Notes under the pieces: generated by a model
Databases searched by the model: none
What the model saw: only the letters and a program-made list of their open reading frames with translations
Told to the model about the DNA's origin: nothing
Shown: positions 42,724 to 52,350 of the stretch, piece by piece
Layout of the letters: each line of letters begins with the position of its first letter
Numbering within the stretch: position 1 is the first letter of the stretch
Position numbers and translations under genes: made by a program
From: UBA2357 sp002344625
GTDB taxonomy: Bacteria; Pseudomonadota; Gammaproteobacteria; Burkholderiales; Rhodocyclaceae
DNA length: 64,000 bases
NCBI GenBank assembly: GCA_937995335.1
Contig: CALKIH010000049.1
Span: 62,001 to 126,000, forward strand
Reading direction: 5' to 3'

Positions 42724-44925
42724 ATGGTTTCCGTCACGCATGCCATTTCGAGTCACGATGCCGCGCCGCCCCTCGAACTCATTTCCGAGGGGCTGGATGC
42801 GGGTGAGTGCAAACAGGTCGAGGAGGCGCTCGCGCTCGCCGAGGAGGCCTACGAAGGTCACGTGCTGGGCACCGGCGAGTCCGCGCTGACCCATGCGCTC
42901 GGGATGGCGCTGATCGCGGCGTCGCTGAAGCTCGACGCCGAAACCCGCATCGCCGGGCTGCTGTTCTCCGTGTGCGAGTACCAGGACGATGCGGCCGAGA
43001 TCATCGCCAAGCGTTTTTCGCCGGCGGTGGGCGAGCTCGTCAGCGGCCTGCGCCGCTTGAATGGTTTGCGTCTGCTCACCCGCAAGACCTCCAGGGCCAC
43101 GGCGCCCGAGATTCGCGCCCAGACCGAAGTGCTGCGCAAGATGCTCCTGGGCATGGTCCAGGACATCCGGGTGGTGTTGCTGCGGCTCGCCTCGCGCACC
43201 CAGACCTTGCGTTTCTTCACCGAAGAGCCCCCCGAGACCCTGCTCGAGATCGCGCGCGAAAGCCTCGACATCTATGCGCCGCTCGCCAACCGCCTGGGCG
43301 TCTGGCAGCTCAAGTGGGAGCTCGAGGACTTGTCGTTCCGCTTCCTCGAGCCCGAGACCTACAAGCGCATCGCCCGGATGCTCGACGAGCGCCGCTCGGA
43401 GCGCGAAGAGTTCATCCAGCAGTCGATCGAGCGGCTCAGGAACGAGCTGCACGCAGCGGGCATCAAGGCCGAGGTCTATGGCCGGCCCAAGCATATCTTC
43501 AGCATCTTCAACAAGATGCGCTCGAAGGGGCTCGACTTTTCGCAGGTGTACGACATCCGCGCGGTCCGCATCCTGGTGAACAAGGTGCAGGAGTGCTATA
43601 CCGCTCTGGACATCGTCAATCGGCTGTGGCAGCCGATCGCGAAGGAGTACGACGACTACATCATCCGCCCCAAGGGAAACAACTACCAGTCGCTGCATAC
43701 GGCGGTGCGTGCTTCGGATGGGCGCGCGCTCGAAGTGCAGATCCGGACTCACGAGATGCATCGCCATGCCGAGTTGGGCGTGGCCGCGCACTGGCGCTAC
43801 AAGGAAGGCAGCACGCATGGCGGCGACTACGATGAAAAGATCGCGCTGCTCAGAAGCCTGCTGTCGTGGCGCGACGAGGTCGCCGATACCGCCGACTGGG
43901 TCGAGCAGTTCCGGCGGGCCGCGCTCGACGATACCATTTACGTGCTGACGCCGCAGGGTCAGGTCATCGACCTGCCGCGCGGCGCTACCCCAATCGATTT
44001 CGCTTACCGCCTGCACACCGACCTGGGTCATCACTGCCGCGGTGCCAAGGTCGACGGCCACCTGGTGACGCTGAACACGCCGCTCGAAAACGGCCAGACC
44101 GTCGAGATCAGCGCGGTGCGCGAAGGCGGCCCTTCGCGCGACTGGCTCAATCCGAGCCAGTGCTATGTCACCACCGGCCGCGCGCGCAACAAGATCAAGC
44201 AGTATTTCAGTGCGCTCGAGGAAGAGGACTTGCTGTCGCGCGGGCGCGCCTTCGTCACCCGCGAGATGCAGCGCGAGGGCCACGCCCAGGCCAATATCGA
44301 CGGGCTGGCCGAAAAGCTCGGGTTCAAGTCCGCCGATGCGATGTTCGTGGCCGCCGGTCGTGGCGAAGTTGGGCCGCGCGCGGTGCAGGTCGCGTTGCGC
44401 GAACCGAGCGCCGACGATGCCGTCGCGGCGGAGCCCGAAGTCGTGGTGGGCCGCAGCCGCTCGGGCGACACCGGTGGCAAGGTATTGATCGTCGGCGTGG
44501 GCAAGTTGCTGACTTCGCTGTCGCGCTGCTGCAAGCCGGCGCCGCCCGATGCGATCCAGGGGTTCGTGACCCGCGGCCGGGGCGTCTCGGTGCACCGCCT
44601 CGACTGCCAGGATTTTCAGCGCATCGCCGCTGCCAATCCCGAGCGCGTGGTCGATTGCGAGTGGAACGGCGAAATCGTCGATGGACGGCATTCGCTGTTC
44701 CCGGTCGACATCGAGGTGTCGGCGATCGATCGGCAAGGTTTGCTGCGAGATATCTCCGAGGTGCTCTCGCGCGAGAAGCTGAACGTGATCGCGGTGAATA
44801 CGCTGACCAAGAAGGGCAGGGCGCGCATGCGCTTCACGATGGAGGTGGGCGGTATCTCGCAGGTGCAGCGCGCGCTCGCGCTGGTGCGCGAGGTTCGCGA
44901 CGTGGTCGACGTGCGCCGGAAGTAA
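42724..44925 (+). CDS. relA: RelA-type (p)ppGpp synthetase
   Basis: 733 aa. Domain order: pseudo-hydrolase (~40-200), synthetase (~240-350), TGS (~400-465), helical, and C-terminal ACT (~660-733). Where SpoT/Rel enzymes have a catalytic HD, this has LLFSVCEYQDD (79-89), so hydrolysis is probably lost and it is a RelA synthetase. Synthetase blocks GRPKHIFSIFNKM, YDIRAVRILV, KGNNYQSLHTAV and VQIRTHEMHRHAELGVAAHWRYKEG are intact. It makes (p)ppGpp on stalled ribosomes. A separate SpoT must hydrolyse it. It converges with ppk1. Confidence 0.94.
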   Translation: MVSVTHAISSHDAAPPLELISEGLDAGECKQVEEALALAEEAYEGHVLGTGESALTHALGMALIAASLKLDAETRIAGLLFSVCEYQDDAAEIIAKRFSPAVGELVSGLRRLNGLRLLTRKTSRATAPEIRAQTEVLRKMLLGMVQDIRVVLLRLASRTQTLRFFTEEPPETLLEIARESLDIYAPLANRLGVWQLKWELEDLSFRFLEPETYKRIARMLDERRSEREEFIQQSIERLRNELHAAGIKAEVYGRPKHIFSIFNKMRSKGLDFSQVYDIRAVRILVNKVQECYTALDIVNRLWQPIAKEYDDYIIRPKGNNYQSLHTAVRASDGRALEVQIRTHEMHRHAELGVAAHWRYKEGSTHGGDYDEKIALLRSLLSWRDEVADTADWVEQFRRAALDDTIYVLTPQGQVIDLPRGATPIDFAYRLHTDLGHHCRGAKVDGHLVTLNTPLENGQTVEISAVREGGPSRDWLNPSQCYVTTGRARNKIKQYFSALEEEDLLSRGRAFVTREMQREGHAQANIDGLAEKLGFKSADAMFVAAGRGEVGPRAVQVALREPSADDAVAAEPEVVVGRSRSGDTGGKVLIVGVGKLLTSLSRCCKPAPPDAIQGFVTRGRGVSVHRLDCQDFQRIAAANPERVVDCEWNGEIVDGRHSLFPVDIEVSAIDRQGLLRDISEVLSREKLNVIAVNTLTKKGRARMRFTMEVGGISQVQRALALVREVRDVVDVRRK

Positions 44926-44945
44926 GGCGGCCGCACGCGAGCTTT

Positions 44946-47021
44946 TCAGCTGTTGCCCGAGAGTTCACGCTGCAGCAAGCCCTGGGCCGAGCGGCGCACG
45001 CCGCGCGCGGTCTTGCGCCTGTACCGCCCGTCGGCGAGCATCTCCCAGGCTTGGGCGTTGTCGGCCAGATAGGCGCGCAGGCCTTCGCGGATGACGCGCC
45101 GCTTGAGGCGTGGATCGAGGATCGGGAAGGCGACCTCGATGCGCCGGAAGAAGTTGCGGTCCATCCAGTCGGCGCTCGAAAGGTACACTTTTTCGGCACC
45201 GTCGGCGTAGAAGTACAGAATCCGGTGATGCTCGAGAAAGCGGCCGATGATCGAGCGCACCCGGATCCGCTCCGACAGGCCCGGCACCCCGGGGCGTAAC
45301 GCGCAGGGGCCGCGCACGATCAGGTCGATCTCGACGCCGGCTTGCGACGCGGCGTACAAAGCCTCGATGGTCTCCGGCTCGAGCAGCGCGTTCATCTTGG
45401 CGATGACCTTGGCACGTCGCCCGGCGCGAGCATTCTCGGCCTCGGCGTTGATCGCCGCCACCACGTTCCTTTGCAGCGCGAACGGGGCCTGCCACAGGTG
45501 GATCAGGGTGGTGGCCTTGCCCAGTCCGGTGAGCTGGGTGAACACGTCGGCCACGTCGGAGCCGATCTCCGGGTTGCAGGTGAGCAGCCCGAAGTCGGTG
45601 TACATCCGGGTGGTGCGCGGATGGTAGTTGCCGGTGCCGAGGTGGCAATAGCGGCGCAGGCCACCTTCCTCGCGGCGTACCAGCATCAACAGCTTGGCAT
45701 GGGTCTTGTAGCCGAACACGCCGTAGACGACATGCACGCCGACCTCTTCAAGCTTGTTCGCCCAGGTGATGTTGGCCTCCTCGTCGAAGCGTGCCATGAG
45801 CTCCAGCACCACGGTCACCTCCTTGCCCTTCTGCGCGGCGCGCGCGAGATGTTCCATGAGCACCGAATCGGTGCCGGTGCGATAGACCGTCATCTTGATC
45901 GCGAGCACCTGAGGGTCGTCGGCCGCGGAGCGGATGAGTTCGATGACCGGCGCAAAGCTCTGGAAGGGGTGGTGGAGCAGGATGTCCTGCTTGCGGATCG
46001 CGTCGAAGATATCGCGATTCTTGTCGAGCGGCTTGGGGGTGCCGGGCAGAAACGGCGGGTAGGTGAGGTCGGGCCGGCCCACCCAGTCGGGCACCTGCAT
46101 CAGGCGAACGAGGTTGACGATGCCCGGCGTGCGGTAGAGATCCTTGCGGCTGAGGCGGAAGTGCTGCAGCAGGAAGGCCTCGGTCACTTCCGAACAATTG
46201 TCGGCCACCTCGAGGCGCACCGCGTCGCCGAAGTGGCGCTGGGTCAGTTCGCCCTTGAGCGACGCGCGCAAGTCCTTGACTTCCTCCTCGTCGACGAACA
46301 TGTCCGAATTGCGGGTGACGCGGAACTGGTAGCAGCCCAGGACCCGCATCCCGGAGAACAGCGCTTCGACATGCGAGTGCAGGATCGACGACAGGAACAC
46401 GAACTCGTAGGGATGGGTACACAGTTCGCGCGGCAAGCGGATCACGCGCGGCAAGGCGCGCGGCGCCTGTACGATCGCGGCCCCCGAGTCCCGCCCGAAG
46501 GCGTCGCGCCCTTCGAGCTCGATCGCGAAGTTGAGGCTCTTGTTGAGCACGCGCGGAAACGGGTGCGCGGGATCGAGACCGATCGGCGTCAGCACCGGGC
46601 TCACCTCGCGCTCGAAATAGCCGCGAATCCAGTCGCGCTGAGCGTCGGTCCAGCGTCCGCGCCGCAAGAACACGATGCCCTCCGCCTCGAGCGCGGGCAG
46701 GATCTCGTCGTTCAACAACGCGTATTGTTCGGCGATGATGCCATGCACATCCACGCTGACGCGTTCGAGCAAGGCCGCCGGCACCAGGCCGTCGATGCCG
46801 GCCGTGAGGGTGCCGCTGCGAATCTGTTCCTTGATGCCGGATACGCGGATTTCGAAGAACTCGTCGAGATTGCTCGAGACGATGCACAGGAAACGCAGGC
46901 GGTCCAGCAGCGGCACGCGACTGTCCGCCGCCTGGGCCAGCACGCGGCGCTGGAACTGCAGCAGCGAGAGCTCGCGATTGAGGAAATGTTCGGTTGGAAA
47001 ACGCGGTGCGAGGTCTGGCAT
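44946..47021 (-). CDS. ppk1: Polyphosphate kinase Ppk1
   Basis: 691 aa, standard length. N domain FLNRELSLLQFQRRVL, then the two catalytic His regions: FGYKTHAKLLMLVRRE (the autophosphorylated His) and FLEHHRILYFYADG (the second). Synthesises polyphosphate from ATP and can run in reverse. It diverges from ppx across 229 bp, and converges with relA. Confidence 0.96.
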   Translation of the reverse strand: MPDLAPRFPTEHFLNRELSLLQFQRRVLAQAADSRVPLLDRLRFLCIVSSNLDEFFEIRVSGIKEQIRSGTLTAGIDGLVPAALLERVSVDVHGIIAEQYALLNDEILPALEAEGIVFLRRGRWTDAQRDWIRGYFEREVSPVLTPIGLDPAHPFPRVLNKSLNFAIELEGRDAFGRDSGAAIVQAPRALPRVIRLPRELCTHPYEFVFLSSILHSHVEALFSGMRVLGCYQFRVTRNSDMFVDEEEVKDLRASLKGELTQRHFGDAVRLEVADNCSEVTEAFLLQHFRLSRKDLYRTPGIVNLVRLMQVPDWVGRPDLTYPPFLPGTPKPLDKNRDIFDAIRKQDILLHHPFQSFAPVIELIRSAADDPQVLAIKMTVYRTGTDSVLMEHLARAAQKGKEVTVVLELMARFDEEANITWANKLEEVGVHVVYGVFGYKTHAKLLMLVRREEGGLRRYCHLGTGNYHPRTTRMYTDFGLLTCNPEIGSDVADVFTQLTGLGKATTLIHLWQAPFALQRNVVAAINAEAENARAGRRAKVIAKMNALLEPETIEALYAASQAGVEIDLIVRGPCALRPGVPGLSERIRVRSIIGRFLEHHRILYFYADGAEKVYLSSADWMDRNFFRRIEVAFPILDPRLKRRVIREGLRAYLADNAQAWEMLADGRYRRKTARGVRRSAQGLLQRELSGNS

Positions 47022-47203
47022 GGTCGATGGGCTCCCGGGAGGCAGGCGCGGCCGCGATGAGGTGTCACCGCTGTTTCAGCCGGATGCCATGTTCTTGTCG
47101 AGGGCGAGATTACATCACAACCGCGGCTGCAAGGCGGGTGGGCGATTGTTGCCGATCGTTATCGCGCGGCGCCCGCGAATGCGGTGTCGCGGCATGCGGG
47201 TGA

Positions 47204-47209
47204 TAGAAT
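47204..47209 (+). promoter_or_regulatory. Candidate ppx -10 box
   Basis: TAGAAT in the ppk1-ppx gap, 41 bp before the ppx ATG. The -35 (GTGTCG-like) is weak. No SD-class signal beyond this. Confidence 0.4.
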
Positions 47210-47250
47210 GCCGCTCAATTTGGTCTTCGCGCGGCATCACGCGCTCTGTC

Positions 47251-48753
47251 ATGAAGCATGAACTGATTGCAGCGATAGATCTGGGATCGAACAGCTTTCG
47301 GCTCCAGGTCGGGAAAATCGTCAATGACCAGATCTATCCTCTCGATGGCGTGAAGGACGCGGTTCGGCTCGCCGCCGGGCTCTCGCCCGACAAGGTGCTC
47401 GACGCCGCCGCGCGCGAACGCGGCCTGCTGGCGCTCAGGCGCTTCAATGAACGCCTCGCCGGCTTCAGCCCCGATTCGGTGAGGGCGGTCGCAACCAATA
47501 CGCTGCGCGTTGCCAAGAACGCCCCCGAATTCCTGCGCGAGGCGGAAGTGGCGCTGGGTTTTCCGATCGAGATCATCGCGGGCCGCGAGGAAGCCCGGCT
47601 GATCTACGTCGGGGTTGCGCATACCCTGCCCGATCCGCACCTGCAACAGCTCGTGGTCGATATCGGCGGGGGGTCTACCGAGTTGATCGTCGGCAAGAGC
47701 TTCGAGCCCTTGCTGCTTGAGTCGCTGTACATGGGCTGTGTGAGCTACAGCCTCAACTACTTTCCCGACGGACGCATCGACAAGCGCGGCTTCAAGGACG
47801 CCGAAACCGCCGCGCGGCGGGAGCTGCAGGCGATCGGCCATGCCTACCGCGCCACCGGTTGGGAGGAGGCGGTCGGCTCCAGCGGCTCGGCCAAGGCCAT
47901 CGTCGAGATTCTCGAGCAGAATGGCTTTTCGGCGGGCGGCATCACCCGCGACGGCCTGGAACAGCTGAAGGCGACCCTGTTGCGCGCGGGTGCGCTCGAC
48001 CGCCTCGACCTGATCGGGCTGAAAGGCGACCGTCTGCCGGTGATTCTGGGCGGCGTGGCGATCATGTCGGCGGTATTCAAGGAACTCGGACTGCAGCGCA
48101 TGGTGTTCTCGGAAGGCGCGCTGCGGCTGGGCGTGCTTTACGACCTCTTGGGCCGCTATCACCATCACGACCTGCGCGATGCGACGGTCGATGCGTTCAT
48201 GGTGCGCTACCAGGTCGAGCGCAGCCATTCCGATGCGGTCGCGCGCACCGCCTGTCACCTGCTGGCCTGTCTGGATCCGGCCACCACCAGTGAAGACAAT
48301 CTCGACCGGCGCTTTCTCGAATGGGCGGCCCGCCTGCACGAGATCGGCATTTCGGTCGCGCATGCAAGCTATCACAAGCACAGCGCCTATATCGTGGCGA
48401 ATGCCGACATGCCCGGATTTTCGCGCATGGACCAGGCCCGCCTGTCGCGCATCGTGCTCGCGCACCGGGGCAAGCTCGCGCGGATTTCGGCACTCGATGG
48501 TGGGCATGTCGACTGGGAGCTGATCGTGTGCCTGCGGCTCGCCGCTCTCATTCATCGTGCGCGCGACGGCCGCGGCCTGCCGCCCGCCACGCTGGCGCGC
48601 GAAGGCAGCGGTTTCGTGCTGACGCTACGCGAAGGCTGGCTCAAGAAGCTGCCGCTGACCGCGGCCGCGCTGGACGAAGAGCAGCGCCACTGGCTCACGG
48701 TGGGGCACGAACTCAAGATTCGAACCGAAACGGCGCGCGCGATCATTGCCTGA
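47251..48753 (+). CDS. ppx: Exopolyphosphatase (Ppx/GppA family)
   Basis: 500 aa. The sugar-kinase/HSP70/actin fold phosphate loops are IDLGSNSFRLQVG and VVDIGGGSTELIVG, and TNTLRVAKN is present. An HD-like helical domain (FLEWAARLHEIG) forms the C-terminal half. It degrades polyphosphate or pppGpp. Pairing with ppk1 indicates polyphosphate turnover. Known biology: (p)ppGpp inhibits Ppx, so the nearby relA fits the same circuit. Confidence 0.93.
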   Translation: MKHELIAAIDLGSNSFRLQVGKIVNDQIYPLDGVKDAVRLAAGLSPDKVLDAAARERGLLALRRFNERLAGFSPDSVRAVATNTLRVAKNAPEFLREAEVALGFPIEIIAGREEARLIYVGVAHTLPDPHLQQLVVDIGGGSTELIVGKSFEPLLLESLYMGCVSYSLNYFPDGRIDKRGFKDAETAARRELQAIGHAYRATGWEEAVGSSGSAKAIVEILEQNGFSAGGITRDGLEQLKATLLRAGALDRLDLIGLKGDRLPVILGGVAIMSAVFKELGLQRMVFSEGALRLGVLYDLLGRYHHHDLRDATVDAFMVRYQVERSHSDAVARTACHLLACLDPATTSEDNLDRRFLEWAARLHEIGISVAHASYHKHSAYIVANADMPGFSRMDQARLSRIVLAHRGKLARISALDGGHVDWELIVCLRLAALIHRARDGRGLPPATLAREGSGFVLTLREGWLKKLPLTAAALDEEQRHWLTVGHELKIRTETARAIIA

Positions 48754-49003
48754 GCGGCCATGGAATCGCAACACGCGTCAGCGGCGATACCACGGCGGGA
48801 GTTGGAAAGCGGCGCATCAGGGCGGGGCAGCGAAACCGGTGAGCGGTATCGCTAGCGGGCTTGCCGCCCTGGATGCCGCGCCGGGCGGTCCGGCACAGCG
48901 CTGCCCGACAAGAGTCTTGAACAGGCTGTTGGCGCTGCGCGGGCAGGCGAGATCGGTGGCTACAGAAGATGAACTTTCAATCCGGAAACTTTGAGGTGTG
49001 CTC

Positions 49004-49804
49004 ATGAGTGCGATGATGAACGAGGCGGACGAGTCGGTGCTGCTGCGCCGCGATGAGGCCGGTGTGGCATGGTTGACACTGAACCGGCCTGGCCAATTCA
49101 ATACCCTGTCGGTCGCGGTGCTCGAGGCGCTGATCGCCGAAATCGACGCGATCGCCAAGGACCCGCAGGTGCGGGTGGTGGTGCTGGCGGGCGCGGGCAA
49201 GGCGTTCTGCGCGGGTCACGACCTGAAGGAAATGCGCACGAATCGCGAACTGGCGTTTCAGCAAGCCTTGTTCCGGCTGTGTGGCAAGTTCATGATGAAG
49301 CTCACCGAGTTGCCCCAGCCGGTGATTGCGCGGGTGCATGGCATCGCCACCGCCGCCGGTTGCCAACTGGTGTCGATGTGTGACCTGGCGGTCGCGGCCG
49401 ATGTCGCCCGGTTCGCCGTGTCGGGCATCAACGTCGGGCTGTTCTGCGCGACGCCGGGTGTCGGCTTGTCGCGCAACATGGGGCGCAAGCAGGCCTTCGA
49501 GATGCTGGTCACCGGTGATTTCATCGATGCGGTCGAAGCGCAGCGCCGCGGCCTGGTCAACCGCGTCGTGCCGCTGGAGCGGCTGGACGACGAGGTCGCC
49601 GCGCTCGCCGCGACCATCGTTGCCAAGTCGCCGGTCGCGATCCGGATGGGCAAGCAGATGTTCTACCGCCAGCTCGAGATGGGACTCGACGCCGCCTATC
49701 AGATGGCGGCCGAAACCATGGCCTGCAATGCGGTGTGTGACGACGCGGCCGAGGGGATGGATGCGTTCGTCGCGAAGCGCCCCCCGGTGTGGACCGGCCG
49801 CTGA
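49004..49804 (+). CDS. ECHDC3-like enoyl-CoA hydratase/isomerase family protein
   Basis: 266 aa; GAGG at 48993-48996 favours ATG 49004. Crotonase fold: AFCAGHDLKEM forms the oxyanion hole, and GIATAAGCQLVSMCDLAVA is the second loop. The two Glu residues that do hydration in true hydratases are absent: Q in GCQL, and no Glu in GINVGLFCATPGVGLSR. This matches the ECHDC3 branch. So a hydratase reaction is doubtful; it may act on another acyl-CoA or as a binding protein. The next gene, tatD, follows at 8 nt. Confidence 0.88.
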   Translation: MSAMMNEADESVLLRRDEAGVAWLTLNRPGQFNTLSVAVLEALIAEIDAIAKDPQVRVVVLAGAGKAFCAGHDLKEMRTNRELAFQQALFRLCGKFMMKLTELPQPVIARVHGIATAAGCQLVSMCDLAVAADVARFAVSGINVGLFCATPGVGLSRNMGRKQAFEMLVTGDFIDAVEAQRRGLVNRVVPLERLDDEVAALAATIVAKSPVAIRMGKQMFYRQLEMGLDAAYQMAAETMACNAVCDDAAEGMDAFVAKRPPVWTGR

Positions 49805-49812
49805 CGGCATGC

Positions 49813-50595
49813 ATGCTGATCGACACCCACATTCATCTCGATGCGCCCGAGTTCGACCACGACCGTGATGCCGTCATGGCCGCCGCCCGGGATGCGGGCG
49901 TGCGACGCTTCATCGTGCCGGCGGTCGAACGCGCGAACTTCGAGATGGTCGAGGCGCTCGCGGAACAGCATGCGGACGTCGATTTCGCACTCGGCATCCA
50001 TCCCTTGTATGCCGGACGCGCCGCACCCGCCGACCTCGAATGGCTGGACGATCGGCTGGGGCGCGGGCGAGCGATCGCGGTCGGCGAGATCGGTCTCGAT
50101 CAGTACGTCGTGGCGCCGTCGATCGCGGTCCAGACCGCGTATTTCGTCGCCCAGCTGAAACTGGCGCGCAAGCACGGGCTGCCGGCAATCCTGCACGTGC
50201 GCCGCGCGGTCGACGCGGTACTCAAGGAGTTGCGGCGTATCGAGATACCGGGCGGCATCGCCCATTCGTTCAACGGTAGCCTGCAACAGGCCCGGCAGTT
50301 CATCGACATGGGCTTCAAGCTCGGTTTCGGTGGCGCGATGACTTTCGAAGGTTCGCGGCGAATCCGCGCGTTGGCCGCCGAACTGCCGCTGTCGGCACTG
50401 GTGCTCGAGACCGACGCACCGGACATTCCACCCGCCTGGCGCAAGGGGGCGCGCACCGAGCCGGCCGACCTGGCCGCAATCCTCGGCGTTCTCGCGACGC
50501 TCCGGTCGGACACGCCGGCGCATGTCGCTGCCGTGACGGCCGACAACGCACGACAGATCTTCGGACTCGACTTCGGATGCGACCGGCAGGATTGA
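49813..50595 (+). CDS. TatD-family metal-dependent hydrolase
   Basis: 260 aa TIM-barrel. The first metal motif is DTHIHLD (H6, H8), then GIHPLY, GEIGLD with the bridging Glu, LHVRRA, HSFNGS and ETDAPD. All ligands are present. TatD-type proteins have been assigned DNase activity and a role in quality control. The ATG at 49813 is preferred to 49789 because it opens directly into the family motif. Confidence 0.9.
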   Translation: MLIDTHIHLDAPEFDHDRDAVMAAARDAGVRRFIVPAVERANFEMVEALAEQHADVDFALGIHPLYAGRAAPADLEWLDDRLGRGRAIAVGEIGLDQYVVAPSIAVQTAYFVAQLKLARKHGLPAILHVRRAVDAVLKELRRIEIPGGIAHSFNGSLQQARQFIDMGFKLGFGGAMTFEGSRRIRALAAELPLSALVLETDAPDIPPAWRKGARTEPADLAAILGVLATLRSDTPAHVAAVTADNARQIFGLDFGCDRQD

Positions 50596-50664
50596 CGCTC
50601 AAGCTTGCGCCTGCAGGGCCGATATATCAGTCGTACGAGACCAGAATGATTTGAGGAATACAGA

Positions 50665-52326
50665 ATGTTTAACCTTATTTCGCGCATGCGAGTGGCCAAT
50701 CGCCTTGTTTTTTTGCAGGTTGTTCTGCTTGTGTTCATGGTTTTCATCGGCGTGCTCGGTGTCCGTGGAATGTCGGCCGGCATCGACAAGCTCGATGACA
50801 TGGAGCGCAACGTCGTCGCGCCACTGCGCCACCTGGCCGAGGCGCGCACGTCGTTGGTGCAGCTCAACCTCGAGATACTGCGCGCCTTCCAGCACCAGCC
50901 GGAGCATGTATTGTTCTCGCTTCACAACCACCCGACCGCGTTGCATCTCGATCGTGCCGACGAGTTCATCCGCAACCTGGACCGGGACTGGACGGCGTTT
51001 CAGCGCGGCACCGGCGGTTCGGCCGAGCAGGCCGCGCTCGCGCAGGAGTTCGACGCGGCCAATGCCAAGCTGGGCCCGCTGGTCGCGAGCACTCTTGCCG
51101 CGCTGCGTGGCGAGAACTTCTCGTTTTCGGTGCAGCGCGCCTTCATCGTCGAGGCGCAGCAGCACGTCCGGGATCAAGTGGCGCTCCTGGACAAGCTGAT
51201 GACGCTGCAGAACACGGTTGCAGACGATGCCCAGATGCGCGCGCAGGCAGAGTTTCGCCACGCGTTGTGGATCAAGGTAGGCCTGCTGGCGATCGCGGTC
51301 GTGCTGGCGGTTGTTTTGGGCCAGATCATCTCGCATTCGATCACCCGACCGCTCGGGGCCGCGGTCCGGACGGCGGAGCGGGTGGCGGACGGCCATCTCG
51401 ACAGCGCGGTCGAGCCCGCAGGCAGCGACGAGATCGGCCGCCTGAACGGTGCGATGGAACGGATGCAGGCGAGCCTCAGGGATGTGCTCGGACAGTTGCA
51501 GAAATCCTCGATCCACCTCTCGTCATCGTCCGCGCAACTGGCGTCCAACGCGTCGGTGGTCACCGACGCGTCCGGGCAACAGAGCGAGGCTGCGTCGTCG
51601 ATGGCCGCCTCGGTCGAGCAGATGACGGTCAGCATCGGCCATGTGTCCGATTCGGCCCAGGAGGCCGCGAGCCTGGCGCAGGCCGCCGGCAGCAAGAGCG
51701 AGTCCGGCGCGCGGGTGATCAACTCCGCGGTGAGCCGGATCCGTGAAATCGCCGATACGATCTCGCAGGGCACGACGCGCATGAGTGACCTGCAGGAACG
51801 GACGGACGAGATTTCGCGGGTGGTCGGCGTGATCAGGGACGTGGCCGACCAGACCAATCTGCTGGCCTTGAACGCGGCCATCGAGGCCGCGCGGGCCGGT
51901 GACCAGGGGCGGGGGTTCGCCGTGGTTGCGGATGAAGTGCGCAAGCTGGCCGAGCGTACGGCCCAGTCGACGACCGAGATCGGCCAGCTCATCACCGCCA
52001 TTCAGGGCAGCGTGGGCGAGGTATCGGCGGTCATGGCGCGCAGTGTGGAGTCGGCCAGCGGCGGCGTGGCCGTCGCCAACGAAGCCGGTCACGCGGTCGC
52101 CGAGATCACCGACAGCGCACACGCCGTGAGCCGGGTGGTCGCCGATATTTCGGAGGCGCTCAAGGAGCAGAGCACCGCCGCCGGGGACATTGCGCGCAAC
52201 GTCGAGAGAATCGCCCAGATGGCCGAAAAGAATGCCGGCGTGGTAGGGGAGACGAGTACTGCCGCAACCGACCTGCGGACGGTCGCGGCGCAGATGGAAG
52301 CCGCTCTGAAACGCTTCGTGCTTTGA
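50665..52326 (+). CDS. Methyl-accepting chemotaxis protein
   Basis: 553 aa. SD GAGGA before the ATG. TM1 ~12-33, a four-helix periplasmic sensor (~34-200), TM2 ~205-225 (IKVGLLAIAVVLAVVLGQII), HAMP (SHSITRPLGAAVRTAERVADG) and a long cytoplasmic signalling domain with the hairpin tip DVADQTNLLALNAAIEAARAGDQGRG. It should report to CheA/CheW. The ligand is unknown; no other che gene is adjacent. Confidence 0.95.
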   Translation: MFNLISRMRVANRLVFLQVVLLVFMVFIGVLGVRGMSAGIDKLDDMERNVVAPLRHLAEARTSLVQLNLEILRAFQHQPEHVLFSLHNHPTALHLDRADEFIRNLDRDWTAFQRGTGGSAEQAALAQEFDAANAKLGPLVASTLAALRGENFSFSVQRAFIVEAQQHVRDQVALLDKLMTLQNTVADDAQMRAQAEFRHALWIKVGLLAIAVVLAVVLGQIISHSITRPLGAAVRTAERVADGHLDSAVEPAGSDEIGRLNGAMERMQASLRDVLGQLQKSSIHLSSSSAQLASNASVVTDASGQQSEAASSMAASVEQMTVSIGHVSDSAQEAASLAQAAGSKSESGARVINSAVSRIREIADTISQGTTRMSDLQERTDEISRVVGVIRDVADQTNLLALNAAIEAARAGDQGRGFAVVADEVRKLAERTAQSTTEIGQLITAIQGSVGEVSAVMARSVESASGGVAVANEAGHAVAEITDSAHAVSRVVADISEALKEQSTAAGDIARNVERIAQMAEKNAGVVGETSTAATDLRTVAAQMEAALKRFVL

Positions 52327-52350
52327 CGCCGGGCGAGCGCTCGGCCCGAT

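Noticed and set aside
47240..47265. Pho box at the ppx start (CTGTCAT at 47246)
   Set aside because: One half is perfect, but the second half is absent at the 11-bp offset on both sides.
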